From contig CAIXRH010000014.1 of NCBI GenBank assembly GCA_903921785.1, forward strand, positions 1 through 64,000: a stretch of DNA of 64,000 nucleotides, written 5' to 3'. Shown here in pieces: positions 9,319-17,885 of this stretch; within the stretch, counting starts at the first letter, position 1, and every line of letters begins with the position of its first letter. A program made the position numbers and the translations under genes. Under the pieces are notes generated by a model. That model saw only the letters and a program-made list of their open reading frames with translations, was not told the DNA's origin and searched no databases. Source of the DNA: an uncultured Pseudomonadota bacterium. GTDB lineage: Bacteria; Myxococcota_A; UBA796; SXON01.

Positions 9319-10818
9319 ATGCTGCTCCTCGCCTCGATCGCGCTCGCCAGTTCTTCGTCGGCCTCCTTTGCCGTCGATTCCGGTGCTTGGAGCGGCGGTA
9401 CGGTGAGCGACGGCGTCTTGGAGATCGCCGATGGCAGCGCCACGCTGGACCTCGGCGTGGTCTCGTCCTTCACCTTTGCGGCGCGGATGCGCCTCGCCTC
9501 CGGCGACCAGTTCAGCGTCGGCACCGGCTCCATCTGCACCTTCACCGCCGACTACACCGGCGCCCAGGCGCTGAGCCTCGACAGCGCGAGCGTCCCCTTC
9601 AACGTGGACGAGCTGGCGTTCACGGCCAGCTCCCAGGCCGTCGTCGAGCCCGACGACCTCTCCGAAGCGGCCGGCGTCGGCGATCCGGACGTGGTCAGCT
9701 TCGGCGGCCAATGGTGGATGTTCTACACGGCCACCGACCTCGGCAGCCTCCCTGCCGTCCACGCAGCCACCTCGTCCGACCTCACCACCTGGACGCGCCT
9801 GGACACGCTGGAGCTGGACGGCGGCGCGGAGCCCACCGCCCTCGACGACGGCGGCACGCTCGTCGTCTACTACGCCGCCGGCGGCACGATCTACCGCACC
9901 ACCACCACCGACGGCACGAGCTTCTCCTTCCCCACCGTCGCCCTCTCCCCGGGTCCGGACTTCGACAGCTCCGGCCTCGGCAACCCGAGCATCCTCCGCG
10001 GCGACGACGGCACGTGGCACCTGTGGTACTCGGTCACCGACTCCGGCGCGACCGGCCACGCGGTGAGCAACGACGGCCTCGGCTTCACCCGGAGCGGCGA
10101 GCTCTCCGCTGACGGCAGCCGTCTCGCCGCCCTCGACGTCACCGACGGGGCCTTCGGCTTCGAAGGCGTCTACACGATGCTCGACAGCGTGGGGTTCTCG
10201 CCGGGCGGGGACGACCCGGAGTTCATCGACGCCACCGCCGACGTCCGCCCCGCCCTGGCGATGAACGACACCTCCTGGAGCGAGGGTGGGTTCGGCTCAG
10301 CCGCGGCGGTCCGCGACAGCGCCGGCCTCACCCTCTTCGTCGACGGGGTCGACGCCGGACAGCGGGTCATCGGCCGGGTCGACACCGCCCCGGCCCCTGG
10401 CGGATGGGGCAGCCTGGTCCTCCGCTGGGACGGCACCACGCTCACAGCGTCCTGGAATGACGGGCCTGACCTCACCTGCGCGCTCAGCAACGTCGGTCCA
10501 TTCGTGGTGACGGCGACGGGCACCGCGGAGCTGGACGAGGTCCGTGTCGACTACTCCGGCACCGCCACCACCGACACGGCGGACACCGGCACCCCGAACG
10601 ACTCGGGCGCCGACACCGCCACAGCCGACACCGGCGACAGCGCCCTGGACTCCGCCGACACCGGCGCCCTCGGCTTCAACGCCGGTGAGTGGCTCGGGGA
10701 GCCCGGCGGCTGCGGCTGCCAGTCCACCTCCCCTCCCCGCGCCACCCCGGTGCTCACCGTCTTCGCCTCTCTCCTGCTGATCCGGGCCGCGCTCGTCCGC
10801 CCGGCGAGGACCGCATGA
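9319..10818 (+). CDS. Secreted protein with C-terminal MYXO-CTERM-like sorting tail
   Basis: Signal MLLLASIALASSSSASFA; Asp/Thr linker DTADTGTPNDSGADTATADTGDSA; C-terminus PGGCGCQSTSPPRATPVLTVFASLLLIRAALVRPARTA. Confidence 0.75.
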   Translation: MLLLASIALASSSSASFAVDSGAWSGGTVSDGVLEIADGSATLDLGVVSSFTFAARMRLASGDQFSVGTGSICTFTADYTGAQALSLDSASVPFNVDELAFTASSQAVVEPDDLSEAAGVGDPDVVSFGGQWWMFYTATDLGSLPAVHAATSSDLTTWTRLDTLELDGGAEPTALDDGGTLVVYYAAGGTIYRTTTTDGTSFSFPTVALSPGPDFDSSGLGNPSILRGDDGTWHLWYSVTDSGATGHAVSNDGLGFTRSGELSADGSRLAALDVTDGAFGFEGVYTMLDSVGFSPGGDDPEFIDATADVRPALAMNDTSWSEGGFGSAAAVRDSAGLTLFVDGVDAGQRVIGRVDTAPAPGGWGSLVLRWDGTTLTASWNDGPDLTCALSNVGPFVVTATGTAELDEVRVDYSGTATTDTADTGTPNDSGADTATADTGDSALDSADTGALGFNAGEWLGEPGGCGCQSTSPPRATPVLTVFASLLLIRAALVRPARTA

Positions 10819-13800
10819 CCTTCCTGCTCCTCTGCAGCGCCGCCGCCGGGGCCACCCTCGAGGTCGGCTCCAGCTACGCGACGATCCAGGAGGCGATCGA
10901 CGCGGCCGTGGACGGCGACACGGTGCACATCCCCTCCGGCACCTGGACCGAGGCGGTCAATCTCGGAAACAAGGCGCTGACCCTCCGTGGAGATGGCACG
11001 GGCTCCTCCGGCACCGTGCTCTCCCCGGGCACGGCGACCGACGTCGTGACCATGAACAGCGGCAAGGTCGCCCACCTCGAAGACCTCTCCATCGAGCCCT
11101 ACGGCGCCACCGGCGTGCACCTCGAGCGCGGCGAGCTGCACGTCGCCAACGTCAACATCGTCTCTGCGGGCGACGGTGTCGCGCGGGGCGGCGCCATCTA
11201 TGTGGACGGCGGTGAGCTGGAGCTCACCACGGTGAACATCACCGGCTCGACCGCCGCGTATGGCGGCGCCATCTACGCCACAGGCGGCGCGGTCGTCACC
11301 GGCGCCGGCGTGGACATCCAGGACGGCACTGCGACCTACGGCGGCGGAATCTACGCGGAGGACGCCAGCTCCCTCGACTTCACGCTCCTCACCGTGGACG
11401 GTCCCACCGCCACCTCCAACGGCGGCTTCGCCTACCTGGACGGCGCCGACTTCACCGCCACCGACCTCACCCTGAGCAACCCGGTCGGGCGGAACACCTC
11501 CGGCGTCGGCTTCTACGTGGTCGGCCACGGCTCGCTACAGCTGACCGCCGCGACCCTCTCTGGCGCCGCCGCCACGGGGCGTGCGAGCGGCTACGGCGGC
11601 GGCGCGCTCTACCTGGGGGATGGTTCTTCCGCGACCATCGACGACACCGTGTTCAGCGACAACGTGGCCTGGGACGGTGGGGCGGTGCTCCTCGCCGACG
11701 CCGCGACCGCCACGTTCGACAACGTCCGCTTCGACAGCAACACGGCGGACACCGACGGCGGCGCCCTCCACCTCACCGACGGCGCCACGGCGGAGTGTTC
11801 GGCCTGCGTCTTCGTGGACAACGCCGCGACGGACGGGGGCGCGGTCCTCCTCGCCACGGGCACCCGCCTCACCGACGACGGCGGCGCGTGGACCGACAAC
11901 GAAGCCGCCGGCTCCGGCGGCGCGGTGGCGATGGCCGGGAACGCCCAGCTTGAGCTGAGCAGCTCCACGTTCTCCGGCAACGGCGCGGATGGGGACGGCG
12001 GCGCGATCTTCACCGCCGGCGACGTGCAGCTCGACGACGCGAGCTTCAGCGGCAACCTCGCCCGCAGCGGCGACGGCGGCGCGCTGAGCGGCACCGGCGA
12101 CCTGGTCGCCAACACCACCACCTTCGCGAGCAACGAAGCCCGGGCCGGCAGCGGCGGCGCGGTGTCGATCGGCGGCTCCGGCCGCCTGTCGAGCTGCCGC
12201 TTCACCGACAATTCGGCCCACGACTCCGGCGGGGCCCTCTGGGCGAACGGCGCGGACGAGCTCACCGTCTGGGAAGGAACGTTCTTCCGCAATACCGCGC
12301 GGACGGCCGGCGGCGCCATCGGGACCTCCGCCACCGCCGACGTGGCGATCACCCGCTCGTACCTCCACGGCAACTCCGCCAAGAACGGCGGCGGCGCCTG
12401 GCTCTGGGACGTCTCGTCCAGCGGCACCCTCAGCAACCTCCGCGTCACCGACAACGCCGCCACCAGCGACGGCGGCGGCCTCTGGCTCGACGGCACGGTC
12501 GAGCTCAGCGTCGTCAACAACACCTTCGCCGGCAACGACGCCGCGCGGGACGGCGGCCACCTCTACGCCGACTCCGCGCTCTCCCTCGTCAACAACCTCC
12601 TTCTCTCCGCGGTCGATGGCGGCGGCGCCTACGGCACCAGCGCCACCACCGACCGGTACTACAACCTCGCCTGGGACAACGCCGGCGGCGACTGGAACGG
12701 CTGGAGTGATCCCACAGGAACCAGCGGAAACCTCGCGGTCGACCCCGAGGTGGAGGCGTACACCGCGGACGGCGACGAGACCAACGACGCCCTCTTCCTC
12801 TCCGCCGGCAGCCCCGCGATCGACGCGGGCAGCCCCTCCATCTTCGACTTCGACGGCACCCAGTCCGACATCGGCGCGTTCGGCGGCCCCGACGCCGACG
12901 TGGCCGACGACGACGGCGACGGCTTCTACGACAACGTCGACTGCGACGACGACAACCCGCTGATGAACCCGCGGCAGACCGACGTTCCCTACGACGGCCT
13001 CGACCAGGACTGCGACGGCGCCGACCTCACCGACGTCGACGGCGACGGGTTCGACGCCGCCGTCACTGGCGGCGCGGACTGCCACGACAGCGATCCGGCG
13101 ATCCACCCTGGCGCCACGGAGACCTGGTACGACGGCGTCGACCAGGACTGCTCGGGCGGCAGCGACTACGACCAGGACGGCGACCTCCACGACGCCGCGT
13201 TCCAGCTCGGCGGCGACGACTGCAACGACCTCGACCTCACGATCCACGGCGGCGCGATCGAGATCTGGTACGACGGTGTCGACCAGGACTGCGACGGCCG
13301 CAACGACTTCGACCGCGACAAGGACGGGTTCATCGCGTGGGATCACGGCGGGTCCGACTGCGACGACTTCAACGCGGCCCGCCACCCCGGCAACGTCGAG
13401 ATCCCCTACGACGACCTCGACGAAGACTGCGACGGCGCCGACCTGATCGACGTGGACGGCGACGGGTGGGTGGCCGAGGAAGCCGGCGGCACCGACTGCA
13501 ACGACGCGCAGGCCAGCGTGTACCCCGGCGCCACCGAGGACCCCACCGACGGCTTCGACACCGACTGCGACGGCTTCTCCGAGTGGGATCGCGACGGCGA
13601 CGGCTGGGACGGCACCGACTTCGGCGGCGGCGACTGCAACGACTTCGACGCCGACGTGCACCCCGAGGCCGCGGAGACCTGGTACGACGGCGTCGATCAG
13701 GACTGCGACGGCCGCGACGACGACCAGGACGGCGACGGCTTCCGCCTCGGCGAAGACTGCGACGACGTCGACGCCGCGACCTACCCGGGCGCCCGCGAGC

Positions 13801-14321
13801 GCTGGGACGGCAAGGACAACGACTGCGACGGCTACACCGAGCTCGACGATCGGGACAACGACGGCCTGTCGGACCTCCAGGAGTGGATGCTCGGCACCGA
13901 CCCTGACGACCCCGACACCGACGGCGACACCATGGCCGATGGCGCCGAGTTCGCGGCCGGGCCCGACTTCGACGGCGACCACGTCCCCGACCCGATCGAC
14001 ACCGACGACGACAACGACGGCATCGCCTCGCGCCTGGAGCTGACGGTCGACGTCGACCACGACGGCACCTTCGACCTCGACGTGGACGGCGACGGGATCG
14101 ACAACGCCCGCGACCTCGACGCCGACGCCGACGGCGCCTCCGACGCCGACGAGGGCCAGACCGACTCCGACTTCGACGGGGTCGGCGACTGGGTGGACTT
14201 CCAGGGTGAGCTGGTCGGCGGCGGCTGCGGCTCTCCGTGGGCCACCGGCGCGTTCGCACCCGGCTTCGTACTTGCGCTCTGGCGCCGCCGCGCCGCCCGC
14301 TCCACCCGGAAGGGGGCCTGA
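10815..14321 (+). CDS. Right-handed beta-helix (pectate lyase/Pmp-like) protein with seven MopE-like metal-binding modules, TSP3-type repeats and MYXO-CTERM-like tail
   Basis: ATGA overlap with upstream gene; GGA(I/V)...F..N.A..DGGA repeats, DCDD..P..HPGA.E..YDGVDQDCDG repeats, C-term GGGCGSPWATGAFAPGFVLALWRRRAARS. Confidence 0.85.
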   Translation: MTFLLLCSAAAGATLEVGSSYATIQEAIDAAVDGDTVHIPSGTWTEAVNLGNKALTLRGDGTGSSGTVLSPGTATDVVTMNSGKVAHLEDLSIEPYGATGVHLERGELHVANVNIVSAGDGVARGGAIYVDGGELELTTVNITGSTAAYGGAIYATGGAVVTGAGVDIQDGTATYGGGIYAEDASSLDFTLLTVDGPTATSNGGFAYLDGADFTATDLTLSNPVGRNTSGVGFYVVGHGSLQLTAATLSGAAATGRASGYGGGALYLGDGSSATIDDTVFSDNVAWDGGAVLLADAATATFDNVRFDSNTADTDGGALHLTDGATAECSACVFVDNAATDGGAVLLATGTRLTDDGGAWTDNEAAGSGGAVAMAGNAQLELSSSTFSGNGADGDGGAIFTAGDVQLDDASFSGNLARSGDGGALSGTGDLVANTTTFASNEARAGSGGAVSIGGSGRLSSCRFTDNSAHDSGGALWANGADELTVWEGTFFRNTARTAGGAIGTSATADVAITRSYLHGNSAKNGGGAWLWDVSSSGTLSNLRVTDNAATSDGGGLWLDGTVELSVVNNTFAGNDAARDGGHLYADSALSLVNNLLLSAVDGGGAYGTSATTDRYYNLAWDNAGGDWNGWSDPTGTSGNLAVDPEVEAYTADGDETNDALFLSAGSPAIDAGSPSIFDFDGTQSDIGAFGGPDADVADDDGDGFYDNVDCDDDNPLMNPRQTDVPYDGLDQDCDGADLTDVDGDGFDAAVTGGADCHDSDPAIHPGATETWYDGVDQDCSGGSDYDQDGDLHDAAFQLGGDDCNDLDLTIHGGAIEIWYDGVDQDCDGRNDFDRDKDGFIAWDHGGSDCDDFNAARHPGNVEIPYDDLDEDCDGADLIDVDGDGWVAEEAGGTDCNDAQASVYPGATEDPTDGFDTDCDGFSEWDRDGDGWDGTDFGGGDCNDFDADVHPEAAETWYDGVDQDCDGRDDDQDGDGFRLGEDCDDVDAATYPGARERWDGKDNDCDGYTELDDRDNDGLSDLQEWMLGTDPDDPDTDGDTMADGAEFAAGPDFDGDHVPDPIDTDDDNDGIASRLELTVDVDHDGTFDLDVDGDGIDNARDLDADADGASDADEGQTDSDFDGVGDWVDFQGELVGGGCGSPWATGAFAPGFVLALWRRRAARSTRKGA

Positions 14322-14323
14322 AC

Positions 14324-15790
14324 ATGCTGCTCCTCGCCCTCTCCACCGCCTTCGCCCTCGACGCCTCCGGCTTCGAGCTCCTCGGCACCTCCGGCGACCC
14401 CGACAGCTTCGCCCGCATCGGCTCGGCACGCGCCAGCCGGTCCGGCTCCTGGGACGCGCTCCTCGGCTTCGGCTACGCGAACGCCCCGCTCGCCGAGTCG
14501 TTCCCCTGGGGCCGCGAGACCGTCCTCGACTCCGTGGGCACCGTCTACGTCGGCGGCTCCTACAGCTTCGGCGGCCTCCGCCTCGACGGCGCCCTCCCCG
14601 TCCACGCGCTGGGCGCGGACCAGACCGGCAGCTTCACCACCACCGGGGACGCCCGCGTCGGCGTGATGGTCCCCGCCTTCGGCGAGTCCGGGCTCCGTCC
14701 CGCGCTCGGGGTCCAGACCAACCTCTGGCTCCCGACCGGCGACGAGACGCACCACCTCGGGAGCATCGGCCCCCGCGCGAGCCTCAGCGCCCTCGCCGAG
14801 AAAGAAGCCGGCCCGTTCACCCTGGTCGCCAGCCTGGGTGCCGAGGTCGGCTACCCGGAGACCGAGCGCAACGTCGTCGCCGAGATCGGCCCGATGTTGG
14901 CGTTGGGCGCCAACTACCGGATCACCGACGCCGCGAGCGCCGGGCTGGAGCTCACCTCCCAGTCGGACATGGGGCTCACCACGTGGCCCGTCGAGGCCAC
15001 AGCCAGCGCCCGCTATCGCCTGCCCACCGGCGCGTGGGCCGCGGTCGGCGGCAGCGCCGGCCTCACCGAGGGCGTCGGCGCCGCCTCCTGGCGCGCCTTC
15101 GTCACGGTCGGGTGGACCTACACTCGGCCCGCCCCGCCCGCGCCGCCGCCCGCCATCGACCCCAACCTCGACACCGACGGCGACGGCATCCCGGACGTGA
15201 CCGACCAGTGCGACGATATGGCCGAGACCTTCGACGGCTTCGACGACGAGGACGGCTGCCCCGAGTTCGACGGCGACGCCGACGGCGTGCCCTTCGAGCG
15301 CGACGTCTGCCCCCGCGACCCCATCCGCCCCGAGCAGGACCCCCGCTACAGCGACGGCTGCCCGAAGGTGGCGGAATTCGCCGGCGATCGGATCGTCATC
15401 ACCCAGGCGATCTTCTTCGCCGAAGGCAGGGCCGAGCTGATGCCCAGCGCCGCGCCGGTCCTGGAGGCCGTGCTCGGCGTCATCGAGCAGCACCCGGAGA
15501 TCCCGTACTTCCTCGTCGAGGGTCACACCAACAGCAACGGCTCCGACGCCTACAACCTCCGCCTCTCCGACGCCCGCGCCTTCGCCGTCATGACCTGGCT
15601 CGGCGACCACGGCGTCCCGAGCACCCGACTGTTGAGCAAGGGCTTCGGCGAGTCGAGGCCCCTGGTGGAGGACGGCTCCCCCGACGCGGAGGCGGTCAAC
15701 CGCCGCGTGGAGTTCCGGGTGGTGAAGATCGAGGACATCCCTCGGGATGCGCGCCGGCTCGACATCCCCGGCGATGTGCGCCAGCGCTGA
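14324..15790 (+). CDS. OmpA-family protein with TSP3 repeat and C-terminal OmpA domain
   Basis: Signal MLLLALSTAFA; DTDGDGIPDVTDQCDD repeats; VEGHTNSNGSDAYNLRLSDARAFAVMTWL...GFGESRP...NRRVEFRV OmpA core. Confidence 0.92.
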   Translation: MLLLALSTAFALDASGFELLGTSGDPDSFARIGSARASRSGSWDALLGFGYANAPLAESFPWGRETVLDSVGTVYVGGSYSFGGLRLDGALPVHALGADQTGSFTTTGDARVGVMVPAFGESGLRPALGVQTNLWLPTGDETHHLGSIGPRASLSALAEKEAGPFTLVASLGAEVGYPETERNVVAEIGPMLALGANYRITDAASAGLELTSQSDMGLTTWPVEATASARYRLPTGAWAAVGGSAGLTEGVGAASWRAFVTVGWTYTRPAPPAPPPAIDPNLDTDGDGIPDVTDQCDDMAETFDGFDDEDGCPEFDGDADGVPFERDVCPRDPIRPEQDPRYSDGCPKVAEFAGDRIVITQAIFFAEGRAELMPSAAPVLEAVLGVIEQHPEIPYFLVEGHTNSNGSDAYNLRLSDARAFAVMTWLGDHGVPSTRLLSKGFGESRPLVEDGSPDAEAVNRRVEFRVVKIEDIPRDARRLDIPGDVRQR

Positions 15791-15796
15791 CCGGCC

Positions 15797-16522
15797 TCAA
15801 GCCCGCCACCGCCAGCCGAACCGCGGCTTTCGGTAGGGAGAGAGTACGCTCTCGACCTGCCCGAGCGCCTCGACCGCGATCCCCGCCTCGCGGAACAACT
15901 GCGCCTGAACCTCGGCCTCCGCAGCCCCCTGGTTCACCACCAGCGCCTCTCCGCCCGGCGCGAGCAGCCGCCGGACCGCGTCGAGGGCGCCAGCGGGGTC
16001 GAACAACGCTGCGGGCAGGCCCCACGCCGCGTGCGGCTCGGGCACGACGAACGGGAGGAACCAGGTGATCCGGGCGTAGCTCCCCTCCCGATCCCGCACA
16101 TCCCCGGCGAAGAAGCGGCAACCCGGGAACCGCGCCGCGATCGTTTCCCCCACGGCCCGGCGGGTGTGCCCGGTGACGTACCGCCGGTGCGCATCGCGCT
16201 CCACGCCGTCCCAGGCGCCCCCGAACGTGGCAAGTCCGGGGAGATAGGCGCCATATTTGCTGCCGACGTCGAGCCCCCGATCGCCCGCGGTCATCGGCCG
16301 GACGAACCGGTCGAGGAGATCGAGCGTGTAGAGCGACTCGTCGCGCTCGACGGGGCCCGTCGCGGCGAGGAGCGGCCCGAGATCGTACCGTTTCCCCAAG
16401 GCGTCCACCCGCAGCCGCGCCTCGCTGGACAGGTCGTCGAGCGTGCTCGGCCCCGGACAGCGCGCCCGCGGCGACCACGTCACCGTCTCCCGGAGCCGGA
16501 ACGCGAGGTCCCCCAGGCTCAC
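15797..16522 (-). CDS. SAM-dependent methyltransferase-like protein
   Basis: GTG start (VSLGDLAFRLRETV); GLDVGSKYGAYL motif I and LLAPGGEALVV. Confidence 0.65.
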   Translation of the reverse strand: MSLGDLAFRLRETVTWSPRARCPGPSTLDDLSSEARLRVDALGKRYDLGPLLAATGPVERDESLYTLDLLDRFVRPMTAGDRGLDVGSKYGAYLPGLATFGGAWDGVERDAHRRYVTGHTRRAVGETIAARFPGCRFFAGDVRDREGSYARITWFLPFVVPEPHAAWGLPAALFDPAGALDAVRRLLAPGGEALVVNQGAAEAEVQAQLFREAGIAVEALGQVESVLSPYRKPRFGWRWRA

Positions 16523-16549
16523 CGGTGACTCGCCGCGATAGACCGGCGC

Positions 16550-16936
16550 ATGTCGTCCAAGCTGCCCACCGTCCGGGTGTGGTTCCTCTCCGCGATCGCC
16601 ATCGTGATCGTCCTCGTGGTGGGCATGACGATGTCCTACTTCGACCCCAGCGACGCCGTCGACTCGTTGGAGGTCGGAGTCTACCCCGACGGCGCGAAGG
16701 TCTCGGTGGAAGGCGCCACACTCACGGTGCACGTCGGGCAGAAGCAGATGGGCCCCGGCTGGTTCGGGGTGGGCACCTGGCCCTACGACGCCACGTTCCC
16801 CGACGGCACGGCGCTCGAGAACCAGGGTCCGCTGGTGATCCTGGACAAGCACGATCTGCTCGTGCGTTGTGACGCCGCTGCCCACACGTGCGCCGTCGTC
16901 CCCGCACCGAAGCCTGGGGCGGGGTCCGCTCCGTAG
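16550..16936 (+). CDS. Membrane-anchored hypothetical protein (128 aa)
   Basis: N-terminal TM segment VWFLSAIAIVIVLVVGMTM. Confidence 0.6.
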   Translation: MSSKLPTVRVWFLSAIAIVIVLVVGMTMSYFDPSDAVDSLEVGVYPDGAKVSVEGATLTVHVGQKQMGPGWFGVGTWPYDATFPDGTALENQGPLVILDKHDLLVRCDAAAHTCAVVPAPKPGAGSAP

Positions 16937-16961
16937 GCCGGCCCCGCGACGGAGGCGGATG

Positions 16962-17025
16962 GGGCGCATCCCCACCCTCGGCGCTTCAAGAGACCGACAA
17001 CGAGCGCACGGTCTCACTTCAACCC
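16962..17025 (+). repeat. Dispersed intergenic repeat, copy A
   Basis: GCGCATCCCCACCCTCGGCGCT-N8-CCGACAACGAGCGC-N-CGGT...; shared with the reverse complement of 28298..28362. Confidence 0.75.
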
Positions 17026-17062
17026 ACCCTCCGCGCTTCTTTTGCCGGCGGCCGCCGCGGCG

Positions 17063-17791
17063 CTACCGGCGAGGGTTCGCGTCCACCCACTCCACGAAGC
17101 GGCGGATGATCGTCTGCGCGACCTCCGTGTCCGGCGACTCGGCCATCACCCGGTCGATCCGCGCGGCCTCCTCGGGGTCGCCGGAGTAGTGCTCGCGGTA
17201 GTAGTTCCAGCGCTCTGTCGTCGTCGCCTTGCGCAGCTCGGGGTGGAACTGCGCCGCCCAGAACGGAGCTCCTTCCACCTTGAACGCCTGATGGTAGGAC
17301 ACGCGACCGGTGGCGAGCAGCGTGACGCCCTTCGGGAGCCGGTCCACGTGGTCGTGGTGGCCGAGCTGGACGTCGAGCGTCGACGGGAGGTGATCGAAGA
17401 GCGGGTCGAGGGCCGCGGCCGCCGTGAGGTCCACCGGGAAGGCGCCGAGCTCCTGCCGGGCGTCGTCGCGGTTCACCTCGCCGCCGAGCGCGAGGGCGAG
17501 GCCCTGGAACCCGAAGCAGCTCGCCCAGGCCGGAATCTTACGATCCACGGTCTGAACCAGGCGATCCAGCATGTTGCGCACCCAGGGGTGGGTGTCGAGC
17601 ACGGAGTACGCGCCGCTGCCCCCGAAGAAGAGCAGGCCCGCCTCGTCGAGGAGGCGGTCATCGAGCTGGCCTTCGCTGGCGAAGGCGATCTCGAGGTCCG
17701 GGATCCCCGAAGACTCGACGAAGCACCTGTGCTCCTGAAAGGCCATGGGGTCATGGGGGTCCCGCAAGGAGACGAGCACGCGTCGGGTCAT
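17063..17791 (-). CDS. Class I glutamine amidotransferase (GATase1-like)
   Basis: LLFFGGSGAYSV, PAWASCFGFQGLALALGGEV (nucleophile Cys), FWAAQFHPE (His-Pro-Glu). Confidence 0.9.
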   Translation of the reverse strand: MTRRVLVSLRDPHDPMAFQEHRCFVESSGIPDLEIAFASEGQLDDRLLDEAGLLFFGGSGAYSVLDTHPWVRNMLDRLVQTVDRKIPAWASCFGFQGLALALGGEVNRDDARQELGAFPVDLTAAAALDPLFDHLPSTLDVQLGHHDHVDRLPKGVTLLATGRVSYHQAFKVEGAPFWAAQFHPELRKATTTERWNYYREHYSGDPEEAARIDRVMAESPDTEVAQTIIRRFVEWVDANPRR

Positions 17792-17885
17792 GGGCCCCGC
17801 GCCTAATTTCTTCAAGGCGTTTCGTCCCGAGGTGTAAGCGCGTGCAACGGGGCTCGTTGTCGCCGCGAATCCCCCCGGAGTCGTG

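Noticed and set aside
11535-14429. 964-aa minus-strand ORF antisense to the beta-helix/MopE gene
   Set aside because: Low-complexity Val/Ala/Gly composition typical of antisense to Asp/Gly-rich repeats; no domain recognisable.
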